Under the pieces are notes generated by a model, which was given only the letters and a program-made list of their open reading frames with translations, searched no databases and was not told where the DNA came from. Positions 31,401-42,528 of a DNA stretch of 64,000 bases are shown one piece after another. Source of the DNA: Arctopsyche grandis (taxonomy: Eukaryota > Arthropoda > Insecta > Trichoptera > Hydropsychidae). The stretch is from assembly GCF_051622035.1 (NCBI RefSeq), contig NC_135360.1, positions 6,262,001-6,326,000 on the forward strand, read 5' to 3'. Each line of letters opens with the position of its first letter. The first letter of the stretch is position 1. Position numbers and translations under genes: made by a program.

Positions 31401-34400
31401 TTACTCATGAGCAATATGAATTCGTCCTCGGCGCCATTTTCTGCTATATAATGAAGTGCTGTTTTTCCTTTTTCGTTTATTCTGTTTGCATCGGCTCCCA
31501 TATTCAGCAAAAACTTTGTGGCTTCGGGTTGATTACACAATGCAGCTATGTGGAGTAGTGTATTACCTTCTTCATCAGTTACGTTTATATCATGTATTTG
31601 ATCAAAAAGTAATGACATGATCTTAACACTACCACTTCTTACAGCCAAATTGAATAGTTTACGATCATCTTGATTTGGGAAATTATCTCCCTTGCTCAAA
31701 AAGAATTTGAATCCTTCCACAGCATCTTTTATCAAAAGACAATGAAACGCTGTGTTGCCGGCTTTGTTTTTTATATTTTGATTGGCTTCCAATTTCAAAA
31801 GACATTCCAATGATTTCAGTTTATTGCTCAAGGCAGCAATATGAAGTGGTGTGTTACCATCCTTATCAGCTTCATTTACATCAACTCCTTTAAAAACAAG
31901 CATTTGCATTATCTTATCATTACCGCTTTCTGAGGCTGTATGCAACGGTGTTTGTTGCCACCAATATGTTTTATTTGATACGTTAGCCCCTTTGTCGATT
32001 AAAAATTTTACCAAGTTTGTATTTCCGTGTCTACAAGCAATGTGCAAAGCAGTATTTAAATCATCCTCTCTGCATTTGACGTGTTTTAATATCTCTTCGA
32101 TCGCAGCAATATCATTACGATGGGATGCAAATATATGGATAGGAGTTTGATTTAAATTAACGTACTTCGAGTTATTATAGAATTTTTTCACTATTTTAGG
32201 GTATTTAGATGAGTGTTCCCACACACTCACAATATGCTCTTCAGAATCACACATTTTTAACAACTTCAATGTTTTCTTGAGAACTTCTTCATCTTGTTTC
32301 ATCTCAGCTAAGTGTATTTGAACAGCTTCTTGTACCAGCCGATGCACGCTTACTTTTCCTTCGTCGTTGCTTATCATACTGTAATCACGAATCAGGAAAA
32401 TGGCTTTTTTCAATTTGTCGACGTCTTTTTCTAGTTTCGAAAATATTTTCACATAGTCGATGTTGTCAGGTGCCAGATATGCCATGACTTTTAATATCGA
32501 TAAGGCCAATTTCCCGCATTTGCCCTTTTCTTCAATTTTCTTCATTGTGATTCTCCACGTTGTTGCAATTGTTGCTCGATATATATCGTCATTTTCATGA
32601 TGTCCCATCTTGAGAAGCTTCCTTTTATTTTCTTTATATTCTTCTAGATAATTTTTTATTCCGATGTTTCCATTTTTTTTGCCAAATTCTCTTAAATTTT
32701 CCTGTTCAATATACCCGACCGCTTGTTTAAGCGCCAGCGGAAACCTTTGTAATAAATTCATTAATGATTTTAAATCATCTTCGTTCTCGTTTTCTAATGT
32801 TTTGTTTAAATAGTCCATCGCTTCCTCCTCGGTAAATTCCTTCAACTTGATCACTTGAATATTTCCCATTTCCCCAATCTCCCATATTGTACATCGAGAT
32901 GTGATCAAGGTATATATACAATTATTATTTGAAGAATCCTTGAAAATGAATTTTTGTATGTCTTTGCATTCTTCGGCATTATCAAAAACCATTAGTGTCT
33001 TTCCACTGACGTTTAAACGTTCGTAAATATCATCGACCACGTTTTTTATGTCTCGTTTTATCTCTTTTAAATCGGACCCATCTTGATTTTTTAGCGTGAA
33101 CGGAATTCCAATTTTCTCCGCTAATTCTTTGAACGATTTGGATATACTCTCACTTTTTTCTGCATCGATGAAAATAATATTATGATAAGATTCCTTGTAT
33201 TCATCAACATATTTTTTAGCCAATTCTGTCTTGCCAATCCCGCCCAGGCCAACGACGGTGGCTGCCTGCGAAATTACAGCGGGTATTTTTTTCATTAGTG
33301 CTTCGTGTATTTTCTTCAATTCTGTTTTCCTACCCTGAAAAGATTTCACGGGTAATTGCAATTGAAATAAAATTGGTTCCTTTTTATTTTGTTCCACAAT
33401 ATTTTGCCCTTTTATTATATTTACGCCAGATGCGATCTCCTGTAATACCTCCGCATTATTTTGGTGAAGCTCTTCATTTCTTCGTGCTTTAGCATCACGG
33501 TCATTCTGTGCAGATTTTAATTCTTCAAGAATCTTGTTAATCCCAGCAATAATCTCCGTTAACTGGTCATTAAATGCGACTATTGTCTCCGACAGTTGAC
33601 AATAGTCGCTGTCGCTGTGCTGTTGCTCTGCGCTGTGCTGTTTGACAACTGTATTTTTTAATTGATCAAAATCTTTCTTCATTTCTTTAGTTAATTTTAA
33701 AGTTCTTTGACGAACTTCAACTTCATCATCGTCATTGATTAATGCGAATATTCTATTACTTTGTGACGTATAGTCTATATAATTTAAATACTGTGGATGC
33801 ATACAAGTTTTCGAGCATTTTTCAACAGGTTCACCAAAATCGAATTCCTCGTCTGGAAAAAGATGTCTATAGCCGTATATTTCACAATTGGATTTATTTG
33901 TTTCATAAACTACATAATCTTCTGAACCTTCATTTTCTACTGCTATGCCAACTTGATCGAATAAAGCAGACGTATTCCATTTGATCTTTTCACACTCTTC
34001 GTGAGATTCTCTACATTTATAACGTATGTAAAAACCAGGTTTCAATATTGCCAAGCCCATATCAGGAATAAGTTCCGATATGGGCTTGGATTTCCCCTCT
34101 AATACTTTCTGAGCATTCATTTCGTAATTAGCTTTTGGAGCAGGCAATTGAGGTTTCAATTTAGTCCAGCCTTTCTGTATTTTACATAATATTGGATTTT
34201 CACTATAAGATTCGCCTTCGCTTTTGAATCGATTCATGAATCGGTAAGCAGCATCTCTCGCTACTATTTGAATAGCTTTTTGAGACCCTTTCGTAGAAGT
34301 GATTCCACTGAATTGATTTTCGAAACTTCTAAAGACGTCAATGGCAATGTTCACAAATAATTGTCTCATTCCAGTTTTTGATCTCTTATAACTGTATACA

Positions 34401-34726
34401 ATTTCATGATACTGCAAAGATTTATTTTTTTCCATCTCTTCAAAGGGTTTTTTTAATAAGTTTTGAAAAAATTTTTCAGCGTTTTTTGTTTTTATGCCGA
34501 TAAACGTATTAACAAATATTCCTAAGGCAGTTCCTATTAATTTCGGCATTTGTCCCGATTTTTTGATATTACCTTCTAAAATATCATAATGCAATTGCAA
34601 CGTAGTTTCCAATTCTGTTACAAAGCATTTAACAAATCTAGTCAATCTTTCTTCCGTGGACATTTCACTCGACAAAAGATCTTCTGAATTCTTTTCTTGG
34701 GCCATGTTGCTGCTGGCGGATGCCAT
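29780..34726 (-). CDS. NLR-like protein A: NB-ARC ATPase with ankyrin repeats
   Basis: The frame encodes 1648 residues from an ATG in good context (AAAAATGG). Residues 1-480 form an unrecognised N-terminal region with a predicted helical stretch at about 340-450. The NB-ARC module follows: P-loop GLGGIGKTEL (about 493-502), Walker B LMVFDNAE (about 578-585), ITSR (about 608), the FPLAL motif (about 662) and a winged-helix end VHRLVQEAV (about 794). Ankyrin repeats start near 860 and fill the rest. This is the STAND/NLR plan: nucleotide-switched oligomerisation triggered by a repeat-domain sensor, usually cytoplasmic. Ligand and output are unknown. The frame ends at a TAA that is TCA in neighbouring units, so the protein is truncated relative to its relatives. 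Confidence 0.9.
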   Translation of the reverse strand: MASASSNMAQEKNSEDLLSSEMSTEERLTRFVKCFVTELETTLQLHYDILEGNIKKSGQMPKLIGTALGIFVNTFIGIKTKNAEKFFQNLLKKPFEEMEKNKSLQYHEIVYSYKRSKTGMRQLFVNIAIDVFRSFENQFSGITSTKGSQKAIQIVARDAAYRFMNRFKSEGESYSENPILCKIQKGWTKLKPQLPAPKANYEMNAQKVLEGKSKPISELIPDMGLAILKPGFYIRYKCRESHEECEKIKWNTSALFDQVGIAVENEGSEDYVVYETNKSNCEIYGYRHLFPDEEFDFGEPVEKCSKTCMHPQYLNYIDYTSQSNRIFALINDDDEVEVRQRTLKLTKEMKKDFDQLKNTVVKQHSAEQQHSDSDYCQLSETIVAFNDQLTEIIAGINKILEELKSAQNDRDAKARRNEELHQNNAEVLQEIASGVNIIKGQNIVEQNKKEPILFQLQLPVKSFQGRKTELKKIHEALMKKIPAVISQAATVVGLGGIGKTELAKKYVDEYKESYHNIIFIDAEKSESISKSFKELAEKIGIPFTLKNQDGSDLKEIKRDIKNVVDDIYERLNVSGKTLMVFDNAEECKDIQKFIFKDSSNNNCIYTLITSRCTIWEIGEMGNIQVIKLKEFTEEEAMDYLNKTLENENEDDLKSLMNLLQRFPLALKQAVGYIEQENLREFGKKNGNIGIKNYLEEYKENKRKLLKMGHHENDDIYRATIATTWRITMKKIEEKGKCGKLALSILKVMAYLAPDNIDYVKIFSKLEKDVDKLKKAIFLIRDYSMISNDEGKVSVHRLVQEAVQIHLAEMKQDEEVLKKTLKLLKMCDSEEHIVSVWEHSSKYPKIVKKFYNNSKYVNLNQTPIHIFASHRNDIAAIEEILKHVKCREDDLNTALHIACRHGNTNLVKFLIDKGANVSNKTYWWQQTPLHTASESGNDKIMQMLVFKGVDVNEADKDGNTPLHIAALSNKLKSLECLLKLEANQNIKNKAGNTAFHCLLIKDAVEGFKFFLSKGDNFPNQDDRKLFNLAVRSGSVKIMSLLFDQIHDINVTDEEGNTLLHIAALCNQPEATKFLLNMGADANRINEKGKTALHYIAENGAEDEFILLMSKGLDPNIRDKSNRSPLHYATIEGNLKIMQILIDKRVDMNVTDKDGNSPLLLATEYNKIEALKLLLKSGADVNATSSKGTALHYSVIRGAEVECKLLLLNKDLDPNIRDKSDRSPLHYAVIGGNLKIMQLLIDKGVDINVTDKDGNSSLLLAAEYNQIEALKLLLKSGADPKTINSEGISMLHYIAGEGTVNEFKLLLSKQLDPNIRDKCERSLLHYAAIQGNLKIMQLLIDKGVDMNVTNNDGNSPLLLAAKYNEIEVLKLLLKSGADVNARNSKGTALHYSVRRGAEEECKFLLSNELDPNIRDKSDRSPLHYAAIEGNLKIMQLLIDKGVDVNVTDKDGKSPLLLAVKYNKIEALKLLLKSGADVNARNSKGTALHYSVRRGAEVECKLLLLSKELDPNIRDKSDRSPLHYAVIGGNPKIMQLLIDKGVDMNVTDKDGNSPLLLAAKYNKIEALKLLLKSGADPKTINSEGKSMLHYIAEEGTVDEFKLILNKLLDPNIRDKSDRSPLHYAVIGGNLKIMQLLIDKGVDINVTDKDGN

Positions 34727-34786
34727 TTTTTACAGAAAATCAAATTAACGAAATCCCTTTTTAAAAATAAATAGATAACGACTTAC

Positions 34787-37126
34787 GATTCACAATTCTT
34801 GAAATTGACGGATCTTTTCAAACAACGGGATAACTTTTTCGAGATCACTGCAATTAAAAGAAAAATACAAGTTCAGATTAATGTTTTTAAGTATTACTAA
34901 ATTATGTTCAATACATCTTATATCTATTTTAATAGCTACTGATCTACCGAGCATTTACGATTTTAATTTAATTTTGTTAGTAATCATAGTATTATATTAT
35001 TCGAATGTCAATGTACAGCATAATAGGAAAAATATAATATGATAGAGTTCAGTAATATTCCAATTTATTTGTAATACATACCTAATATCGAAACCTGTTT
35101 ATAGACAAGAGACGGTGAGGGTGTCGAAGACTGGTGACGAGCCTTCAGTTCTCTTAGATTTCTGAGGAAATATAATTTATTTTATAGTTTTTCGGAAAAT
35201 ATTAAAATCGTTTATGTGAAACACAAATAATCTATTGTATATCCGAAATCACAATCGTGGTTTTCAAAAAGTTCGAAATAGAAATTTACATATATAATAT
35301 TATTTTTCAATGATGCGTTGAAAATTGTTTTATATGTATTTATTTAATTTGTATAAATTAATATATGTACATATGTACGTATTTAAAATAATAATGCATT
35401 TTCTCTTCGCTTGTACTATGCGGTAAAATTTATGTTCTGAAATTCAATTTAATATATTTCCGTTACTATGTATTTATTCTATTTATTGAAAAAATTTATC
35501 AATTTGGTATAAATGTATGAGAATGCAAATAAAACTTCATGAGTTTTGTGTTTTTAATAAGTCCCTTTGAAAAAATAAAAGAAAACAAATTTCGAAAATA
35601 AAAAAAACTTGTTTTGGTTCAAATTTTAGCCTGAATTTTGTATCGTATCGATTTTCATTTTAATGTCCTTTAACGAATGTGGAATCGAATTTGATATATT
35701 AATTTGAATATACGAAAATAATACACACCTTGTATTAATACGATATTTTGTTACTCGATGACTAGGCGGTTTTTAACTAGAGGTGATGAAGATTGGAATA
35801 CCTGAAATTTTATATTATTCATAAATGTACATTCATATTAAATGCCAATTATTAAAATAGTATTTTTGAATCACATACCTTTTAATTAATTTAGTTACAA
35901 GATAGACGAGGACTGGTGAAGTTTGATGATGACGGAGATTAAGTTGAAATATGTAGCTGCAATATAATATTACAAATCAATTACATAATTCGTTTGAATG
36001 GATAAGTTTTTGGCATTTACTTATGTTCAATACAAAAGATTTTATATCTAATACATACCAAATATTGATACCTGTTTACATAAGGCAAGGAATGGTGAAG
36101 GTGTTGAAGACTGATGATGAGAGAGTGATTCGGTTTTCTTAGATTTCTGAGGAAAAACGAAATGTTTTTGGTTAAACAGTTTCAATGTACATACTTTTAA
36201 GAAATAAATTTGTATAAATCGTCGAAATGTCAAAATTTCGAACATTGACATTTTGAATAATGAAGTTTTCGATGAAAATACATGCCTTGTTTTCATACGT
36301 ACAAACATACATATGTACACATATGTATGTACATATGTGCATTTATAAAAATATTTAATACCGAGAAAGAAGATTTGAAGTTGATAGATTCGGTATGACA
36401 GATATGTATATGTACAATGTAGCTGTTGATTGCAAATACAATAGCGGTTATCTTTGGATATTAATTAATTTGAGTAAAAAATGAGAAAGCGTTATTATTT
36501 ACCTTTTTGTATTTGTAGTGAATAAGTAAGGGCTGTAAACTAAGCTGGGCGTAGATAATGTGATGGTTTATAAGATTTCGAATGCTGTAATGTTAAAAAA
36601 CAACATAATTAGATTCTAATCATTTAAATATTATCAAATGCTATTTTGAAGCACATACATATGTATACATACTATGTATGTACATACCTTTTATGAGTTT
36701 TTCAAATCTCACTACGTGGCGATAGCATCGAGTTAGTGAAACAGATCGAGCTATAAAGGGGCTGGACGATGTCCTAATTACAAACGTTGCAAGTTGTTAA
36801 ATTGAATAAGTTATGAAAGAAAAAAATATTAATCTTTTGTAATACAAAATATGAAATATTCTTAAAAATCAATTTGAAGGAGTACTTATCGTACCTGTGT
36901 AAATAATGTTTTCGTTATTGCTGGGGCAGGAGCTTGAGATAAGACGATGATAAAATTGCTGAAAAAATATTATTTTTCGATTAAACTCACAATGCTAACA
37001 CTAAAAATTTTATATTGAATAATATTCGATTTACCTAGTTTTAAATTCGATTTACATTGCTGATGGAATGGTTTGAAAATGGCGACGTTTTACTGTTCAA
37101 TTAATTTTGGTTACGAACAGAGTGGG
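34787..37126 (-). other. Mini-exon-like cassette series I (nine cassettes)
   Basis: Nine short segments lie at 37035-37126, 36895-36958, 36688-36773, 36503-36584, 36072-36146, 35879-35956, 35729-35801, 35095-35161 and 34787-34847. On the minus strand each is bordered by CAG or TAG on the left and GT on the right (gtaaat, gtacga, gtatgt and similar). They are 61-92 bp long. At least eight have relatives in series II or III with the borders kept. The first has stops in all three frames, so the set is probably untranslated. They lie immediately upstream of and on the same strand as the NLR-like gene, so I infer 5' UTR exons. The last donor lies too close to the ATG for a normal intron. Confidence 0.6.
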
Positions 37127-37179
37127 CTAAAATATCACATATCACATAATAAGTAGATATACATTAATGCTCGAATTAT

Positions 37180-37748
37180 ATTATTTATTTATTTTAGTTT
37201 AAGTTTGGACCATTGTGGCATTACAGGATTTCCTAATGCGCCACAATGGTCGAAAAAACACAGAAATAAAAATAAAAATATATACATACAGACAAAAAAA
37301 AACATTTTTATACAATCATAAAAAAAACAATAGCATTATAATAATAGCAGATAAAGTAAAAATATCAAATAATAAAATAAATAAGATAGGGAATATCTTG
37401 CACCTAAATATGTACATACATATATGTATGTACATAGCCACACAATATATAAGAACCAGCCGCAAATACAAAATATCTCTGCGAGGCCCAAATGAATGAG
37501 AGAAGATCAAAATTCCACTCATATATTACATTTAATTATGAAAGTAATGATGAGCGCAGGCTACCAGACAAATAGGTTAAAATAATCTCCGATATCCTAC
37601 GCACATTAAGGTGGAAAATATCACATTCAGGCTTAGCAGCAACGATTTTATTGAGAAGTCGGATAGTTCTTGGAATATGAGCCATTCGATTAAGAACTGT
37701 GCGAGCAGGAGGTACAACCATGACGATGTCTACCACGCTCATATAAAT
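37180..37748 (-). mobile_element. LINE family 2, 3' end, copy B
   Basis: On the minus strand it encodes ARTVLNRMAHIPRTIRLLN...DIFHLNVRR and a stop near 37536, then a 3' UTR, the hairpin GACCATTGTGGC...GCCACAATGGTC at 37209-37251, and an A-rich tail. It is inserted next to a cassette at the same flank (AATGCTCGAATTATATTATT) as copy C. Confidence 0.82.
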
Positions 37749-38384
37749 GTAATTATTGGAGATATAAAGTCCCAACTATTCCAGCAACGCCTGGCATGTG
37801 GTATTGTCACGTAGAAGCTGGAGAACAAAATGAATTAATGAGAAGTTTCTCCGAAGTTCAAGGGAATTATACCCAAGCATGCCCAAAAGGAAAGGAGTAA
37901 GTAGAGATATGGGTAATACGCATACTCCTTCCTATATAGGAAGCTTCTTCTCTATCATTAAAAAGTAATTTGGTTCATGCGGATTCCACGCAATCGCATT
38001 ACACTCTCTACACAAATTAATGTTAAAATTTGTATCACTTACTTGTTTACTTAATTACTCTCAATTATGTATCTATAGGTACATAATCATGGAATGCATA
38101 ATTTTTTATTATATGTACATATCAAAAAAAATGTTTCTAGACTATTTTAGAAGTCTTCAACACGCATTTGTGTAGTGTTTAACCAAGTGCTAGCCGTGGA
38201 AAATGATAAGATTGAAAAATCGTTTTACAATACATATGTTACTCTTGAATTGGAAAGGACATACATATGTAGTTCTACATGCGAACATATGTAATGCGCA
38301 CTGAATATTATTGTAGCGACTAAGTTAAATACAAATTTAAAGCTAATTCCGTTTAGTATTATTAGAATATATTATAAATATTAC
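37749..38384. other. Unassigned spacer
   Basis: It holds CATATGTA-type simple repeats and a short hairpin near 37922-37945 (CTCCTTCCTATATAGGAAG). No gene was recognised. Confidence 0.45.
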
Positions 38385-38831
38385 CTTCTTGTAATTGTTG
38401 GGAATATTTGAGGGACTGTTTGTTGACTGGGTGGAGAAAGCACAGTTTTATAAGATTTCGATTGCTAAAATGTTAAAATAGAACATAATTGGATTTATTT
38501 TTTTTAAATATTATATTTATTATACGGTGTTTTGGCCTTCATACCTTTGATTATTCTTTAAATCGACGGTGACTTATAGTTGGTGAAACAGGTTAAGTTT
38601 GAAGATGCTGAATGGTTGTGAAAAGATTAATATTAAAATATATTTAATTTGGTTATGTGATGTAAGTAGCTTAATACAAAATAATTTTGACTATTTGTGA
38701 TAAAAAAGTCTCTATGAATATTATTTAATCGCAATATATACTATGTAAGAGTATTTGTCTTACCTGCTTATAGTACATACGTATGTAGTGTTTATCTATG
38801 TTACTGAGCAAGGGCTGACGTAAGATAATTG
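38385..38831 (-). other. Mini-exon-like cassette series II (three cassettes)
   Basis: The cassettes are 38764-38831, 38545-38607 and 38385-38464, diverged relatives of 36895-36958, 36688-36773 and 36503-36584 in the same order and strand, with AG and GT borders kept. A decayed relative of 37035-37126 is visible near 38930-38990 without intact borders. Confidence 0.55.
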
Positions 38832-39105
38832 CTAGAATAATATTATACAGCGATTAATCTCAAAAAGAATAAAACTACATTACTATTTAAAATTGCATAT
38901 CAAAAAATATTTCGTTTACTTCGATTAAATATTTTCTTTAAGTAGGACTGATTGGGTTTTTTTTCACTTTTGAATTAATTGTAGTCAAAGTAACTATGAA
39001 CTGATCTTTGAGTGAAGACATATTACAAAAATATTACAAAATTGATTAATTTTAAACAAACTGCAAGTGAATACTTTTTTATGCGTACATAAAATATCAA
39101 ATATA

Positions 39106-39455
39106 CAGTGACGGTTAATGAAAGTTGTCCATCCACATATGTATAATGGACAAAAGTAGGTATAATTTATCTTACTTTAAATTTTCTTGGAATGATTATT
39201 TTCTATGTGTAAAATACATTGACTACATCGAATAAATCAGAAATTTTGATTTTGGCTAAAGAAAAATTTGATTCTCGTTATATTGCAAGGAAAGTAGGAT
39301 GCAGTAAAATAGCTTTGCTAAATTTGATCAAAATCTTCGGGTCAAATGATCTGGGAAAGTTCTTCATACCATGGGGTGGGTACACTGGCATTTATCGTTG
39401 GGGCCGAAAAATATAAAGAAATTCTTCGAAAATGTATTGCCAACAATTGATATTC
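39106..39455 (+). mobile_element. Tc1-like element, internally deleted
   Basis: It follows a TA (39104-39105) and starts CAGTGACGGTTAATGAAAGT. The coding remnant has an N-terminal helix-turn-helix pattern (ILILAKEKFDSRYIARKVG). It then jumps to a C-terminal catalytic-domain piece (GPKNIKKFFENVLPTID read in another frame). The 3' end is cut by the Helitron at 39456. Confidence 0.6.
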
Positions 39456-39635
39456 TCTAATATATAATTTCGAAAGAGACTTTGTATGTAACTATTGTTG
39501 GTTCGTAGAAATACAAATAATATTCAAAAAAATTTAAATGAAATGAAACTATTCAAATAGATTTAATAATACGTTTACTATTAGATTGGCAATGTTTAAG
39601 CGGTTTGTATTACAAATACCGAACAAAAATACTAG
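39456..39635 (+). mobile_element. Helitron-like element, family 1, short copy
   Basis: It starts TCTAATATATAATTTCGA and ends TACCGAACAAAAATACTAG. It is 180 bp, non-autonomous. Confidence 0.72.
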
Positions 39636-40039
39636 TAGATTCTGAGCCGTTCTTCCATGATAAAAGTGTAGATGCTGTTTTTACTTTATATACATATGTA
39701 CGTAGGGGGTCTACCCCACGGGATCGAATTAGAAATGCACGAAAAACCAAATATCGGAGGGCAAAGATCGAAAATCGAAAGATCTTAAGTCGAAAGATCA
39801 AAAAAAAGGGTGCATGGTAAACGGTACATATTTACGTACATCCTCACTTAATTTGCGCGAGCAGGATACAACAGGAACAAGAGGAAAATCCTGTTCTAAG
39901 TAGTTATCTATGGTAGTGATATAGGGTTTTTATACCTGTTTCTATTATATTTCTAAATAATTCTAGTTGGAAATCTTCAGCACTCAAAGAAAATACGTCA
40001 GCACTCAAAAGGTTAAAAGAGTATTTATGAATCACGTAC
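39636..40039. other. Unassigned spacer
   Basis: It contains a short CGAAAGATC-type direct repeat at 39764-39800. No gene was recognised. Confidence 0.4.
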
Positions 40040-40348
40040 CTTTAAATTATGTTTGTTACTATGTAGATAGATGTGGGCTGGTGCAGATTGATGTTGACAG
40101 TGATTCAGATGAAGTAACTGCAATTCAATATTGCAAATTCATTTACATTCGTTAGAATGAATTATGTTTAGTTGTTTAATGACTTTTTGGCATTTATTTA
40201 TGCTCAATACAAAAGATTTTATATCGAATACATACCAAATACTGACAAGGGATGGTGAAGGTGTTGAAGACTGGTGATGAGAGTGATTTGTCTTGGATTG
40301 CTGAGGAAAAACGAAATTTTTGTGGTTAAACAGTTACTTACATATGTA

Positions 40349-41082
40349 TAGGGATTGCAAAAATACCGTAATTTCCGATACCGATATTACCGAAGTAAAA
40401 ATAACGATACCAGTATTACCGGTACTTTCGGTATTATTTTTTAATTCATCAATTTTTAATTAAAAAAAAATGCTTCCGATATCCAGAGCACTGCTTCCAT
40501 GTTTCAAAATTGAAATACAGGATATTCGGGTACAAAATTGTAAAGTAGGTACGTCCCAGGTATAAAGGATTATAATGTTTCGTAGAAACTAGTGTTTTTA
40601 TTGTGTGATTTTTATTTTTATTTTTTTTGTATTTCGACTTAAGCTTATCAGATACACAATCATCGCTCACTTGAGATGCAAACGAAGGGTCAACATCAGT
40701 CGGGGAATAAGTTGTTGATGAAAGACAAATTATATACTTTTTCCAAACACTAATTAGAAAATTAGGCTCTGTCGTGTCTATTATAAAACATTTACAGACA
40801 CATTGAAAGGGGGTCGCGAAAATGTTGCCGAATATTGTATTTAACGATATGTATCGGAAAACAGTAAAAATTGAAACAATTTTTCAGACAAAGATATAAT
40901 TGCGTATGACGTTTGTGTAGTATTTAGCCATGGAGATATCGTTTTTGACAATTAAAATGTATAAATTTGAAAAAAGTTTATAGTATCGGTATTTCTTTTT
41001 TTAATATCGGTATTACCTAAGGCTTATTTTCGATCAAATACCGATACTATCGGTTCCGGCACTTTCGGTATTACAATCCCTG
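40349..41082. mobile_element. hAT-like element, 734 bp
   Basis: The ends TAGGGATTGCAAAAATACCG and CTTTCGGTATTACAATCCCTG are inverted relatives, and the subterminal DNA repeats TATCGGTATTACC-type motifs. The flanks CATATGTA and CATATGAT are a near-identical 8-bp pair. No transposase was recognised inside. Confidence 0.78.
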
Positions 41083-42528
41083 CATATGATTACATTCTTT
41101 TGAGAAATAAATTAAATTAATTTAAATCGTCGACTCAAAATGTCAACATTTCGAACATCGACATTTTGGATTATGAAGTGTTCGATGAAAACACGTACCT
41201 TGTGGTCATACATATGTATGCAAATACATATAAAATCGTTTTTACAGAGTCATTTTACAAGGATTATTACAGAGTGTGATGCAAAAAACTGTGTTTTATT
41301 TATAGTTATAATATTTAAATTGAATGTTGGATGTTAAAATAATATTATTGAGGGTTTCGTATACCTTTGGGTTTTATTTTTCACCAGACGAAGGCTGCTG
41401 ATGTAGCGTGAGACGAAAGAGACGGAGATGAAATTGAAATAGCTAAAATAATTCAAAATTATTCATTTTAATTTACATAGAGTGTCTTTCAATTAAATGA
41501 TATATTACACTTTTGGATAAACCTACTTAAATAAAAATATTTAATACCGAGCAAGAAGATTTGAAGTTGTCATGTTCGGTATGACAGATATATGTATGTA
41601 TAGGTGCAATGTAGCTGTTGATTGTAAATACAATAGCGATTATCTTTGGATATGAATTCAATTGAGTAAAATGAGAAAGCGTTATAATTTAGCTTTGTGT
41701 AATTGTTGTGAATAAGTAAGGGCTGTTAACTGGGTTAAGGGCTGGGCGTAGATAATGTGATGGTTTATAAGATTTCGATTGCTAAAATATTAAAGAACAA
41801 TATTATTGTATTGTTATCATTTAAATATTATCAATTGCTATTTTGATGCACATATGTATATATAATATGTACATATGTACAGTGGCGGACTGGCCATACA
41901 AGCGAACATGCCCGATGGCATGTGGGCCCCACTATCTGTTAGAAAATATGGGCCCTCAGTAAAATTAAATAACTTTTTAACTATTTCACGTGTGTAAAAA
42001 TTTATAGGATATTGCACTTTGGGACCTAAGGTTTGGGTATTTCAACAAAACAAATTTCTTACGATATACACAAACAACTAATACCTGCTTTAACAGCCCA
42101 AGGATCGGTTAACTTTTTTTATTAGGCTCGAAATGTAAGTTTCAAAATTTGCGTGGGCCCTTTTGCTGGGCCCATTTCTAACCTCAATATTATGTATATA
42201 CCAATACCTATGTAACAACTACCTACTGAAATAAAAATGGGAGTAAACAAATTTCCGTGAATAATATAAACTGAATTGCTTAAAGCAATTTTGATAGGAC
42301 GATTCATCATCAACCAGCGATTTAAATTTACTTCATACTTTCAAAATAACATTTGATTATACTTCGACGATATAGTAAGATTTAAATACACAATTTTAAA
42401 CAGTTTCCGAATATAAAATCTATTCGTAATCTAGACACATCCATGTATATAGAAATATAGGATAGGGGCCCCCTCCCCAAAATCCCGATTTTCGATTAAC
42501 ATTAATTGAAAATATTATGCATTGTTTT

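Larger units (their letters stand above)
22795..34726. repeat. Segmental duplication, copy 1
   Basis: Copy 1 of a direct duplication whose second copy starts at about 56490, about 33.7 kb away. Homology begins about 85 bp after the Ly6 stop codon (ACTACTATTCACTATGTATT in both) and continues through the ankyrin gene. Differences are scattered substitutions, small indels, one 495-bp segment replaced in copy 2, and the ankyrin unit number. Confidence 0.93.

Noticed and set aside
27898..34726. Ankyrin gene as a Wolbachia- or Rickettsia-like transfer
   Set aside because: Ankyrin families are common in endosymbionts, but the NB-ARC plus ankyrin plan, the AT-rich context, candidate spliced upstream exons and lack of any bacterial neighbour fit an insect gene. 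A tree would still be useful.
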